This document shows positions 33,526 to 45,274 of a DNA stretch of 64,000 nucleotides, in pieces. The translations under genes and the position numbers were made by a program. The stretch covers positions 3,939,855 to 4,003,854 of the forward strand of contig JAEMBT020000006.1 of assembly GCA_018873245.2 (NCBI GenBank). The letters run 5' to 3'. This DNA is from Archegozetes longisetosus. Lineage: Eukaryota > Arthropoda > Arachnida > Sarcoptiformes > Trhypochthoniidae. Each line of letters opens with the position of its first letter. The stretch's first letter is position 1. The notes below the pieces were generated by a model. The model was not told where the DNA came from. It worked only from the letters and a program-made list of their open reading frames with translations, and did not search any database.

Positions 33526-34569
33526 ATGGAGTTCTTAGAAAATATTCAGTAGCGTAGAGGACAGGCTATTGATATGAAAGAGCGTAATATGATAATCCAT
33601 TTAATTGGGTCTGGAATGAATTCGGAACAGATCGCTTTAGCGCTTACAAGTGATGTGCGAACAATAAAAAATTGGATTCAAAAATGGCAACAAACCGGTG
33701 AGCTTAATACCATTAAACCTAGAGGAAGGTCGCGCGCAACTTCTATTAATGACGATATAAATGTCGCATTGCACGCTATACAAAACCCGTTTTTAACACG
33801 CACAGAAACAAGAAATCGTTGTCAACTAAATGTTAATCTAATGACAATAAGCAACCGTTTGCGCGAAAGCCAACTATTTTGTCGCGTCGCTCGAATGAAA
33901 GAGCATTTAAGTGCTGAACATAGGGTCCGAAGACTTAACTTTGCACAAAATAATCTCGATTTCGAGTTTTGGGATAAAACTGCAATAGTCGATGAATCGA
34001 CTTTTATAAGCGGACATGCGGTCATGACTTTGGTTCGCAGACCCATTGGTATGGCATATAATGAAAGATATATTGTAAACAAGGCTCATTCTGGGCGCAG
34101 ATCTGTTCCCGTCTTCGGACTTATGTAGAGGGGAGCTATTGGGCCATTGGTTCGAATTGAAGGAAGATTTGATGCCCGGAAATATGTTGATATATTGAAT
34201 GATACAGTTCTGCCCTATGTTGAAGAGAATTTTCCTGATGGGCACTACTATTACTATCAGGATAATTCTCCGATACATAAGGCATTGATTGTGAGGCAGT
34301 GGTTCGAACAAAACATTCCTCAGCATCAGCTCTTCCAAACACAGCCCAAGTCTCCCGATATATCACCGATCGAGAACTTGCGGGCTAGAACTAAAGTTAG
34401 AGTTACAGACAATGGAATTTATCCTAACGAAGAGGAGCTATGGTTAGCGATTAGTGATTCCTGGCTTGAGATGAGAGAAAACCTCGAATATGCTCAAAAT
34501 CTGGTCGATTTTATACCTAATAGATTACAAGCAATAATTAACGCTAATGGGGGTCACACAAAATACTAA
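33526..34569 (+). pseudogene. Tc1-like transposase with two in-frame TAG codons
   Basis: One continuous plus-strand frame of 347 codons starts at ATG 33526 and is interrupted only by TAG at 33550 and TAG at 34126. It contains an N-terminal helix-turn-helix (SGMNSEQIALALTSDVRTIK, then WIQKWQQTG), a GRSRA linker and the DDE triad: IVDEST, YYYQDNSPIH and SPDISPIENL. There are 36 residues between the second Asp and the Glu, so the signature is DD36E. Length is normal for Tc1-like enzymes. No frameshift is present, so the copy decayed recently. A diverged relative lies at 58464-59087. Terminal repeats were not identified. Confidence 0.87.
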
Positions 34570-35709
34570 TTCTTATAAGATGAAGACAATATTTATGTAT
34601 CAAATGTAAAGTTTAACTCAATTAAAATCAAACTTTAGTCAAAGTTTAATAAAACAAAAGTTGAGAACAAGTAAAAATTTGCTTCTTATTTAACGATTAT
34701 TGGGTTCATACGTCCCTTTCATGTCAAGTCTGCACATCACACAGTATTCAGATAAATTTTCAAAATTCTCTTAGATATGGCACCCCAGGAGATCTAACAT
34801 GATGTTTGAGAAAAATGAAGATCATAAGCATAAAAAACTTACCCTCTAACTTTTAAGCTGGGTCGCTTGGGGGCCATATCTATGAGAATTTTTGAAAATT
34901 TATTTCCACTATAAAACCCAGTACAATAAACTTATAAAGTATATTTTGGTAGAGTAATATTTGAATCATAATAATACTTTTAGCAAAAAAATTTCTTGAA
35001 AATCTTCAATGGTTTCCTAGCAATGAAATTTTAAATATTTGAAAATCTTTAGAATCGTTAAGAGAGATCAAAGATCAAGGTCACAAGCGAAATCAAATTA
35101 TTTTCAGCTTATCAATTAATATAAAGAGTGTCTAAAATGTCTTATCCAATTTGTAAGGGGACAATGAGACAGGGAGTCAAATTATTTTTTCGAACGCTTT
35201 GATATCTGCATAAAGTTCTTTATAAAAAAAATGTAATAATCAATTCTTTTATTCTCAAACTATACATAATTAAGATTTAACATCTTGTCACATTATGAGA
35301 TCATCTAAGAGGGCGTATTGGTGACCTCAAATCACTCCACCCGCTTACGCTACCAAGTTTATCCTTCTTCTTTGAGATCTTCATCAAAATACTAATTAGA
35401 ATGAGTCTGATTGTTCCTCCATAAGTCAGATAATGAATCTGTAAAACACTCTTTGTAATTTGTAATGATTTTGAAATTTTTATTAAATGCTTCTTTTGCT
35501 TTTAGTTAAAATCTTATTTCTTTACTAAAGTAATTCTCAGTTGGGTTAGATTAAGAGATCAGATATTTAGCGATTAAATGCCCAAAATTGATCGAAAGAG
35601 TACTAGTTTTTCTTCAGCTGTTAAAAATTTTTCAGAATTCTTATGAAGACAGATGGAGATAGACTCAATAATAAGCCAACCTAGGTCTCTCAATATTTTC
35701 ATCTGTTCT
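34570..35709. other. Intergenic, nothing recognised
   Basis: AT-rich. A short inverted pair (agatatggcacccc near 34775 / gggggccatatct near 34868) is visible. No supported gene. Confidence 0.45.
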
Positions 35710-37032
35710 AAGCATTGGATTGAAAAATCTGGACGAAATGTTTTATCAAAATTTTATTGTTCAGGTTAAACATATTTTTATAAAACTTTCAGTATATTAT
35801 AAGCTATTGATTAAGTTTTAAAAAAATATCAATTTAATACTGATAGCGGACCCCCATCCGTCGCTTTACGGACTTTTGTTTCCAGACCTCTCATTTAGTT
35901 TTGGCACAAATTTACACTGAACTCAATTATTTTGTCTTTAGTTTTTTGATTAATTGCTCTGTGTTGACCACTTCCATGTTTTCGGTCAACATTTTCACTA
36001 CTTTTCAAACGATTAATTCATGTATAAGCGATGCTCCGCTTAATACCGGACAACCCAGGAACCCGAACCATTTCACTCACTTTCATGTCTGGATTTTTTC
36101 AACAAAAATGCCAATTTGTTTTCTGACATCAATCTTTTTAGATGCCGACAGCTTTTTAATTATCACTAATTTTATTACTTTTACTGCACTGATTTACTGA
36201 TTAAGGAATATACTTTTCAATTAAATTTTAAAAACAAAATAAAAGCTTTTAAATACAATCAATAAATTATTAGGTTGTCCGGATCAAAAGTTGTATTACA
36301 TTTTGGGCTATAACTTTTAAAGTACTCATTATTTTTCAGTGCCATCTTGTAATTATTTAGTTGAATACTTATTAAATATAGAAAAAACATTGAATTTAAT
36401 TTGAGTGAAAAAATGAATCGTCCAGAGCTCCAGAAATCAGTTACTGACTATGAACAACGAGTTTTCATCAAATTCGGAGTCCTCCTCAACAGGACTGTAA
36501 CGGACATCCATGAAGATCGATGGGAACGGGTCATTGAGAATGAGGGTGAATACCTTAACTAATCAGGAATGATGTACTAAAATTTCATTTGAATCTGTTC
36601 ACTAATTTTTGAGATATTAAAAAAATAAAAAAACAAGTTTTGATCCGGACAACCTAATACATTTAACTTTTCTCCAGATTTTTCGATCCAATGCTTATTA
36701 AGCGGAGCACCGCTTATACATGAATTAATCGTTTGAAAAGTGGTGAAAATGTTGACCGAAAACATGGAAGTGGTCAACACAGAGCAATTAATCAAAAAAA
36801 CTAAAGACAAAATAATTGAGTTCAGTGTAAATTTGTGCCAAAACTAAATGAGAGGTCTGGAAACAAAAGTCCGTAAAGCGACGGATGGGGGTCCGCTATC
36901 AGTATTAAATTGATATTTTTTAAAACTTAATCAATAGCTTATAATATACTGAAAGTTTTATAAAAATATGTTTAACCTGAACAATAAAATTTTGATAAAA
37001 CATTTCGTCCAGATTTTTCGATCCAATGCTTA
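35710..37032. repeat. 1.3 kb palindrome of mariner-derived sequence
   Basis: Left arm about 35710-36045 and right arm about 36695-37032 are inverted copies, around 95 percent alike by eye. Both start at AAGCATTGGAT. Read on the strand away from the centre, the arm encodes a transposase-like stretch with DRKHGSGQHRAINQKTKD (helix-turn-helix linker of mariner/Tc1 type). The open frames on the opposite strand (Cys/Phe-rich) are antisense shadows. The loop contains a complete small mariner derivative at 36273-36654. The sequence at the arm edge (aatgcttatt) is repeated at 36690 and 37025. Confidence 0.75.
36273..36654 (+). mobile_element. Internally deleted mariner (382 bp) with a 49-residue frame
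   Basis: Perfect 17-bp inverted ends GGTTGTCCGGATCAAAA, flanked by TA (36271-36272 and 36655-36656). Inside, ATG 36413 opens a 49-codon frame (MNRPELQKSVTDYEQRVFIK ... ending NEGEYLN, stop 36562). It looks like the first ~30 and last ~15 residues of a mariner transposase joined by an in-frame internal deletion. Intact ends mean it could be moved by a transposase supplied elsewhere. Confidence 0.8.
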
Positions 37033-40000
37033 TTTATCCCCTGTATGTCAAAAAATCGGTTGCACACTAATTAAACTTCTATTACTTGATTTTAATACTA
37101 TATTCAAATTTTGAAAATTCATAAGAAGAAATCTATTTTTTGACTTTTAAGTTATTTGTTACTTCTTAGGGTTGAATCAAACTTAAAAACAAACCTGAAA
37201 TATCTTGAGTAATTACTACTTTAAGCAACCATTGTTCTTATCACATTAATTATATAAGTGTAATTTTTGATCGGTTCACAACATATGACAATCTTGAAAA
37301 AAAATTTTCATTCAGATATGCAAATTGTGTATAAGAGGACACTAAACCGCTAATTCTATTGTTTGATCATTTTCAAGTCTCGTTTCAGACTATTTGTGGC
37401 AAAAAAATTGACAGATGCTTAGACAAATTAAGATTTTGGCATATAAATAAAGAATAGTAGTAATAATGAGAAGTTTTAATTTTTTATTTATCGAAAAGCA
37501 AATCAGTCTTGGACTAAAATAGCAACTGATTGAGATTTTCAAAATGAATGTATCAGTAGACAGAAAAGTAAGGAAATTACTCTACTTTTTTGTATGATAT
37601 ATGTAGTATTAACTAAAATATCTTATATTCTCTTGGTGAGGTGAGCGAAAATTAATTTTTACGTAAAACTCTAAATTGCTGTAAACATTTCATCGATACT
37701 TTTCATTCTATTATTTGATGAAAAGAGTAAATTCAAATTTTGTTGCTACGTTCAGATGAAAAGTTATGGTTTGTCAACTCTAATGGTAAATAGGTTTTTA
37801 AAATTGAGTTTCGAAAATCAGTAGATAAAAATGTAGTATCAAATTAAATGCTACCGAAATAATGAAACGAAAAATTTATGGTTGCATTCAGCATCATGTT
37901 TAGAAGCTAGTAATCAGTAGCAGTGATCTATGTAGTTTAATTGTTCATACTTATTTTTCTAATAAAATGATTTTAAAAGAAGTCGAAATTGATTTTTGAA
38001 AGGCTAACATTCAATATTTAAAGATCTTAACAAGTCGAATATCGTTAATAGTTATATTGAAAAGGAATGAGAACTAATTTTTAATTTTTGGATACAATAA
38101 AGTGTAATCTGCATTAAACGAATCACTAATATGTAATCGATAAACACATTTTAAAACTCCTTTCTCAAAACAATTTAAAGTTAAAAAAAATAGTAAAAAT
38201 AAGAGCTTAAACATCTACTTTACCCATAAACATTCAACTAAACTAAAATCATTTTACTTATACTTATTCAAAAAGAAAAAAAATCTTGCATTGAAAACTA
38301 TATTAATAATAAGCTGCAAAAAATTAATTTTTAGCTGTTTCGATTTGACTATAACAACATTTCTGTTAAAGTTTAGAAATACAGGTAGTCAAAGGAAAGC
38401 TCAATTATTTTTAGAACATATTAATATTAATGCTATTGCTTTAGTGTTCTTTAAATGTCATCAATTAAAAAAAAGAAAACAAGATTTAAAGTTTGTGAAT
38501 TTCTTAAACCTAGTTGTAATCAAATTTGTTATGATTTACAGTTAACAAGCTTCAAAATTTGTGAGGTTAATTTTTTAAATGTTTTACTTTTATAAGTCTC
38601 TGGTTATCGTTTGAAACAAGTATATAATCTGGATGTCAGAAATAACTTGTAAATATGAGATTGCAAATCTAATTATTATTTATGCGTCAAACTTTGCTGA
38701 GTTTTAACTTTTTAAAACATAAATCAACTTCTAATTTATATGTTTCACAAAAAATTTAGTCAATCAACTATGTTGAAATTCTATAGGTTTCAAACTTGAT
38801 GCAAAACAAACACTCATTTTTAAATGAATGCTCACAAATGTTACTGCAAAAGTGGAATTCATTCATAGTAAGCTAAAGTCCATTTGAAAAATGAAAAACT
38901 TTAATTAAGGGCTATAAGCAGAAGATTCTCTAAATCTTATAGGCAAATTAATCTTTATTTTATAATTAAGTTTGATGAATAGTTTCAAAGGGTTAAACAT
39001 TTACGACGAAGTTCTCGCTTTTAAATGCAGTCACGTTTCATTTGCATGTCATAAAATCCCACAACACAATTAAGGCTACTATTCGTATTTGCTCAATTAT
39101 GTAGAATGAAGTTCTCATTTTTGCTCATATTTTTCTATATAAATATTATAATGTTGAACTTAATTTTGAATTCAAAAAGCTGACGCATCAGAACTCCTAC
39201 AACCATCTCTCATACATTCATATCAAGTAATTAGAAGAAAAGGATTTTTAAGTAGAGATAGAAATAGCTCTATTAAAAAGTATACCTCAGAAAACTGCTA
39301 TATTAGTTAAGCTTTTATAAGTAAAATAGCAACAGAATATCCTTTTGATAAATTTAAATAACACTAAGTCATTTTGATCGATATTTATTGCATAATTTAC
39401 TGTTTGAATTTTATTTTTAATTTTATGAAAATTTTAAATCTAAATTGACTAGCAATCAACAAAAATGAAGAAATAAAGTTTTAGTTTCTCAGTTTTCAAA
39501 AACGCTGATTAATTCCTAAAGATGTTTACTATACAATATACTCTTATAAATAAAAAGTACTAAGATTTATTTGCAAGCAATAAAACTTTGAAGAAGAGAC
39601 AATGAGGTATATTTTCGTCTATCAACGCGTCTCTTCCTTAACGGTGTACTTAATTTTTTTTGAGACATCCATTAAGATAGCGAAATCCAGTTTAGAATAA
39701 ACGATTTCTTCAAAAATATATTTTTAAAGGATGGCTTTTAATTGAATGGTGACTTAAAACTTTCTAATCAAACTAGTTAAGTGATTTTTACATTCGATTA
39801 GTTTCTCTCTATCAATATTTTATGCGATTATGGGAACTTAAATAAGCTTATTGATAGCTTTTGACTTCAACCAACTTGATAAGACTCATTTCACTATTCA
39901 TCCAACTTTTTCTTTTTCTTTAGAAAAAATTCGTTCGAACAGAGAATATTCAATGAGTTGATGAACTTTCATTTCTTTATTAATTAGCTTCTCATTTGGT

Positions 40001-42127
40001 TCTGTTCATCTAGATAGGTATCTATCATCTTTATGTGACAGTGAATCTATGCCATAAAGCAGAATTGGCTAACTGTAAAAAGTTGATGTTCGTTTACTCT
40101 TAACATTTTTCACTAGCTTCAGGATATTTTTTTTTAAATAAGAAAGCTGTACTACTTATGATGACTGTTAGCAGGCCTGATATAATTTTCTGAAGATTTC
40201 TAATTTTTTTCACATAGTAACTTCTTAACTTCACATCAATTTTAAACTTCATTTCGAAACGTTTGAAATAAGTTATAAAAATTAGTTTATCTTCAATTTA
40301 ATGCTTCTGATTAAGCATATTATTGAGGAGAATCATTTTGATGAACATAGCCTTCAATTTTCATATTAAACTCGAACTTATCAGATGATCTACGGATAAA
40401 TCAAAATTAGCTTTGTTGAGTAATAATTCTGCATTCAAATAATGACTCAAATTGTAATGCTATCACATTCTCATCTAAATAATAAATAATTTTTTAATTT
40501 AACCAGATCGCAATTAAATTCTCAATTAAATTTACTTAAAAAATGGTGTTGTAATCAAGCTACTATAATACATCATGATTGAATTAGCACAATATCTTAT
40601 CGTCTCTTTGAAGCGAAAATAATTTATCCATAATTGAAAACAAGAAGCATTTGAAAGATTTTTGATTTAGGCATAAGAGAGAAAAGTAAATAGAAATAAA
40701 ATGCACTCTTGATCAACACTCTGAAATTTTTAAATTTAGAACCAATTTGTTCAATAAATAAATTCATAGTAACTTATCAAGAAAATCTCGATATACAACG
40801 TAACATAATGTATCAGAAAAAATCGAGTTTTAATCGTATAATACACCTTATTGCAAAGAAATTTAAAATAAAAGTTTTTGGTAATAATTTTTAAATTTTT
40901 GAATCTATTATGAAAAATTTCTAATCTATAAGTTTATTGGATGATATAATTTGATAAGATGAGATTTCTAAAATTTAATTGTGCGTCTTTCCGGAGATAT
41001 TCGTTTTCGAAGATGCGTTAACATGTTATCAAGAAACTAAGTCAAGTAATCATATCCAAACCCTTGTCATATGCAATTATCTTTCGTTGAATATTTGGCC
41101 TGCAATTCATTTTTAATGCTAGCCCTCAAACTCATATATAGTATGTGTGATATGTCAATTATTAAAATACTTTCAAACAAATCACTCTTTAAAAGAACTT
41201 TCCTAGACTTCAATACAATCAAGTACATACCATCTAAAATTGAAAGATCACTATTGAATTATCAATCGCTGACTCATAATTGAATCTAAAGATTTGTTTA
41301 CGTGACTATTTCTGTCAATACTTTACCGAGTCGTATAATGCAAAGGCCTCACAATGAAGAGTTAGTACCAACTCAAACTCTATTGAAACTTTCAGTTTCA
41401 CTTTAATTTTCTAACCTAAAGGCATGCGATAGATAAGCAGACTTTTGTCGCCAATCTCACCATGTGAGCAGAAATAGTTAATGGCTAAACACAGGAGATT
41501 ATTCAACTTGAGAGCACATCTTAATCCTAAATGAAGTTTCTGTTCACCTAAATTCAAATAAGATTTGGGTCGCATTTAATTTATGTGCACTTCTTCAGTG
41601 TTGAGACATTAGACACCTCGAAGAAATTTTCGCCCTCATACTTATCTGTGCTAGTTTTTGGGTGACTAGTACTGCAAAAAGCCTAATTCAAATTATATAA
41701 ATATTTACATGATTGCGAAATAGTGGATAAGATTAAATCAAAATTGAAGTGTAATCAATCATTCTCTACTAATCAATTACATTTAATTCAGAATACACAA
41801 TGAGTAAATTGAAGTTTAGTTTAAATCATTGTCGTCTTTCTGATGGTAAAAATTCGTGCACCCATCAATTGAAAAAAATCAATAAAAATCTGAAAAGCTG
41901 TAACAATACCTTTATTTATACAAAAATACAATACTTCGTTAGTTTCAGAGAACTAAAACTGGTAAATACTGATATAGAAGATCGTCAAAATAAAATCTCA
42001 ATAAAATTAATGTGACTCCAAAAGTTTTTACTTGAAACCATGTCACCTTATCTCAAAAATAGTTTTCAAATTTTGCACAACTTTCTATTAACCCAAACGT
42101 TCTTGAATAATACTAATGCAAACTATC
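37033..42127. other. Gene-poor AT-rich spacer
   Basis: Five kilobases without a supportable gene. Short open frames here are Lys/Asn/Ile/Phe-rich and have no start context, partners or motifs. The stretch 41290-41690 is slightly less AT-rich, but no frame stays open through it. Confidence 0.45.
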
Positions 42128-42225
42128 GTTATCACCCCTCTGCCTTACCTTCACCCACTAGGGATGAGCCGACTAGTTATTTGTTTCCATGCAATTTATT
42201 TGAAATTAAGAGCGAATTTCTAGCA
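42128..42225 (+). promoter_or_regulatory. Conserved upstream block of cuticle gene 1
   Basis: This block matches 44181-44280 upstream of cuticle gene 2, with the core CCCACTAGGGATGAG followed by YCGACTAGTTA. The core lies about 160 bp before the TATA box in both genes (42155 and 44203), which points to a shared cis-element rather than chance. ACTAG occurs on both sides of GGATGAGYCG. Confidence 0.6.
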
Positions 42226-42318
42226 AAAAGTTTAAAAAATTAGTTTGTGCTAAAAGAAAATCTTAAGAAGAAAAATTAAAGATAAAGGAGAAAAAAATTT
42301 ATGTGTTCTCGAAATCGC

Positions 42319-42326
42319 TATAAAAG
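42319..42326 (+). promoter_or_regulatory. TATA box of cuticle gene 1
   Basis: TATAAAAG, 114 bp before the start codon, preceded by TTCTCGAAAT as in gene 2. Confidence 0.8.
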
Positions 42327-42432
42327 CCGATGAAACGTTGAAATTATTCATTAATTGTGTATCAAGCTGTCTGTTGTGAAGTCTTTGATTTCATTATTTG
42401 AAAGGTTCAACTCGAATTTAACTTCTGTGAAA

Positions 42433-43251
42433 ATGATTAAGGTATATAAAAATTTACGTTGCATTTGATGGAGTATTTGTGAAGTTTGTCAAATTTTAAT
42501 ATAAATGTGATACTTAGTATGACTCTTCATTGGAAAACAGTTTTTTAGCAGCTATTAAGCAAGAATAGCTATATGATATTCATAAGATTTTTTATTTGTT
42601 TATCTAATTCTAAAAAGAAGTTTCCGCTATAAAAAATAGTTTTCTAAAGATGTTTCGTTAAAGTGATTTTTATCATTCTAAATATTTCCGCAAACAGAAA
42701 ACATTTTTATAATGATTGACTACTAGAAGATTGATAAAAACTTAACGTTAAAATAATGAATTTTCAATATCTTCTTCCGTTTACAAAATTTCTCTAATAT
42801 TGATCAAATCGAATTATATTTCATTTTTATAACATTTTAATAGCTCTCGAAAATGTTTTTCTACCTTGAAAAATATTGATATCAATATGAATAATCAATG
42901 TTTTAATAGGCAATCCTGGCAATTACCCTCCTCTTTGTAGTCTGCGAAGCTCAAAACGCGAGAACAGTCGCCGCTTACGTTACCTCTGCACGACTCGCTG
43001 AAGAAGCACCAGAACCTTACTCATTCAGCTACAACAACGCTGACGAGTATGGAACCCAATGGCAAAGACAAGAAGTGGCTGATGCTAACGGAGTTGTTAA
43101 AGGCACATACGGTTACAAAGACGCTACCGGTCTCTACAGGACTGTCGAGTATATTGCCGATGATGTCAATGGATTTAGAGCTAGTGTCGTCAGTAACGAG
43201 CCAGGTCTTATCAATAGTGCACCCGCTGCTGTTACCTATTCTGTTCAATAA
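42433..43251 (+). CDS. RR-type cuticular protein 1
   Basis: Two coding exons: 42433-42441 (Met-Ile-Lys) and 42910-43251, GT..AG intron of 468 bp, giving 116 residues. The signal peptide MIKAILAITLLFVVCEA is followed by a short linker, then the Rebers-Riddiford chitin-binding domain: EPYSFSYNNADEYGTQWQRQ, then GVVKGTYGYKDATGLYRTVE and GFRASVVSNEPG. The protein is secreted by epidermis and binds chitin in the cuticle. The short first exon that splits the signal peptide is typical of arthropod cuticle genes and decides the start. AATAAA at 43427 is a likely poly(A) signal. Minus-strand frames over this exon are shadows. Closest relative is gene 2 at 44476. Confidence 0.94.
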
Positions 43252-44180
43252 ATAGAGTTTACTAATTAGTTTATTTTTAATATGCAAGAAATTCTGTCGT
43301 ATTTTAAATAAGTTTCGCATCGGATTAAATATCCCCTAAATTATGGAATTTCTTTCCCCTCAAAATTGTGTTCTTTTTGATGCGAACTAATCATGAAAAC
43401 TCTGTAAAAAATCCTTTCGTTAATCAAATAAATATGAATGAAACATAATAAAGCAACTATCTTTTGTTTATCAAATCACATGTATATTCGTATAATAACT
43501 TGCAGGCAAGCAATTCAATAAATATACTTTTCCACAAATAACAATCATATAAAAATGTCGATCAATTGGTCTAGCTTCCTTTAAATTTTTGCTAAATTTG
43601 TTCTCATTGTGATATCGGTATAAAACGCGATTCATAGATTTGTTGAATAAGTCTTATGTAATCTCTAAGTTTTTACTTGAAAGCATGTTACCTTATCTCA
43701 AAAGCGGCGTTGTTAAAGTTACCAAACATAATCTAAATTTTCATTGGATTTAATAGCTCTAGAATTTTTCACTAACTTTTTTATGCAAATCCTCAAAAAA
43801 CGTCGAGTTTTTTACATTCAAAAATAATGATTTAGCATGTTGTTTGTCCAATCTTGCTTTTGATTGAATACGATATTAAGCTGTTTGAATAATTTCGATA
43901 TAGTAGAGCTTAATTGTGACAAAAATATTATTATTTTATTCGATAACGACACTAAAATCTAACATTTTATTTTATCGGAAGTGCTGACCACTAAATTTAA
44001 TAGAAACACTAAATTTTATACTAATTAAATAGATAATAATTCTGAATTAAATTAAATGGAATTAGTTGAAATTGATTTCCATAGATAAAACTTAGTAAAT
44101 TTGCCGACGCTAGTTTAAACTTTGCAAAACTTTCTCCTAACCTGATCGCTTTTGGCTTAAACTAATGACATTATCGTGAT
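43252..44180. other. Spacer between cuticle genes 1 and 2
   Basis: 3' region of gene 1 and upstream region of gene 2. A block near 43668-43705 (gtttttacttgaaagcatgt) repeats 42024-42060 upstream of gene 1, supporting a tandem duplication of gene plus promoter. Confidence 0.6.
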
Positions 44181-44280
44181 CTCACCTTTTGCCTTATCTT
44201 CGCCCACTAGGGATGAGTCGACTAGTTACTTGCTTCCATGTATTTGGAGTAAGATTAAGAACAAATTTCTGAAAACGATG
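44181..44280 (+). promoter_or_regulatory. Conserved upstream block of cuticle gene 2
   Basis: Counterpart of 42128-42225. The core CCCACTAGGGATGAG sits about 160 bp before the TATA box. Confidence 0.6.
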
Positions 44281-44363
44281 AAAAAATATGTTTTTTCAGT
44301 AGAAAAATGGTTTAACGATAAAGATTGAAAGTTGAGGAGAAAAATTTGTCTTCTCGAAATTGG

Positions 44364-44371
44364 TATAAAAG
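44364..44371 (+). promoter_or_regulatory. TATA box of cuticle gene 2
   Basis: TATAAAAG, 112 bp before the start codon, in the same local context as gene 1. Confidence 0.8.
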
Positions 44372-44475
44372 CTGATGAGTTTTCAAGTGGTTCATCAATT
44401 GTGCATCAAGTCTTCTTCCGTGAAGTTTCCAATTTATTCGATTGTGAAGTTTAGCTCAAGCTTAATTTTGTGAAA

Positions 44476-45274
44476 ATGATCAAGGTAAATGAAAATTTGT
44501 TACTTTCAATAAGATTGCTCAGTAAAGGTTTACTCGAGAGCTTTTGAAAGGATATCAATGACTTATAATTGAACGTGATTTAAACAGCTTTGAACTAATA
44601 GATCTTTATAGTTCAGATTTTTAAATGTGTTTGCTTATTTGTGCAAAAATTTTACGCTTAAAAATAATTTCTTTGAAGTCTAGTTGAGAAGATAACTATG
44701 ATTAAGAATATTTCCGTAAATATAATAAAATACGTTATGTTTTTGGACTTAAACTATATCATAGCTCAACTATATAACCAAAAGCTAGTATTTCAAGGAA
44801 ACTTGTTATTGTAAAAAATGAGTTTTACTTCAGGCTTTACGAAAAAGTTCTTTAAATAATGAAAATGAGCGTTTTGATCTTTTTAAATGATAATAACATT
44901 GTAGACGAGAGAAGTATTTTCAACTAAATGTTAATCTTTTTCAGATAATCCTTTCGATCGCTCTGCTCTTTGTGATCTGCGAAGCTCAATTGCTGCCGCT
45001 CCCACTTGCTGCACGACTTGCTGATGAAACACCAAAGCCATATGCATTCGGCTTCAACGCTGCTGATGAATACGGAACTCAATGGCAAAGACAAGAAGAA
45101 GCTGATGGTAACGGAGCTGTCAGAGGCACATACGGATACAGAGATGCCACTGGTCTCTACAGAACTGTTGAATATGTTGCTGATGCTGTTAATGGATTTA
45201 GAGCTAATGTCATCAGTAACGAGCCTGGTCTTGTCGATAGTGCACCTGCTGCTGTTACCTATAATATCCAATAG
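44476..45274 (+). CDS. RR-type cuticular protein 2
   Basis: Coding exons 44476-44484 (Met-Ile-Lys) and 44945-45274, giving 112 residues. Signal peptide MIKIILSIALLFVICEA, then a Leu/Pro-rich linker (QLLPLPLAARLADETPKP) and the chitin-binding core AFGFNAADEYGTQWQRQEEA, RGTYGYRDATGLYRTVEYVA, GFRANVISNEPG. It is very close to gene 1 in the core and in the tail (SAPAAVTYNIQ), with shared promoter blocks, so the two arose by tandem duplication. The poly(A) signal AATAAA lies at 45463. Structural role: secreted component of the chitinous exoskeleton. Confidence 0.94.

Noticed and set aside
33822..34366. Three minus-strand open frames over the Tc1-like transposase
   Set aside because: Antisense to a recognised transposase frame; composition follows from it.
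35901..36200. 99-codon plus-strand frame and its partner at 36577-36810
   Set aside because: These are antisense reads of the palindrome arms, which encode a transposase-like stretch on the other strand.
43021..43320. Minus-strand open frames over the cuticle gene exons (also 44924-45283, 47732-48010, 49894-50253)
   Set aside because: They are antisense shadows of the RR coding exons, with no start context or family match.
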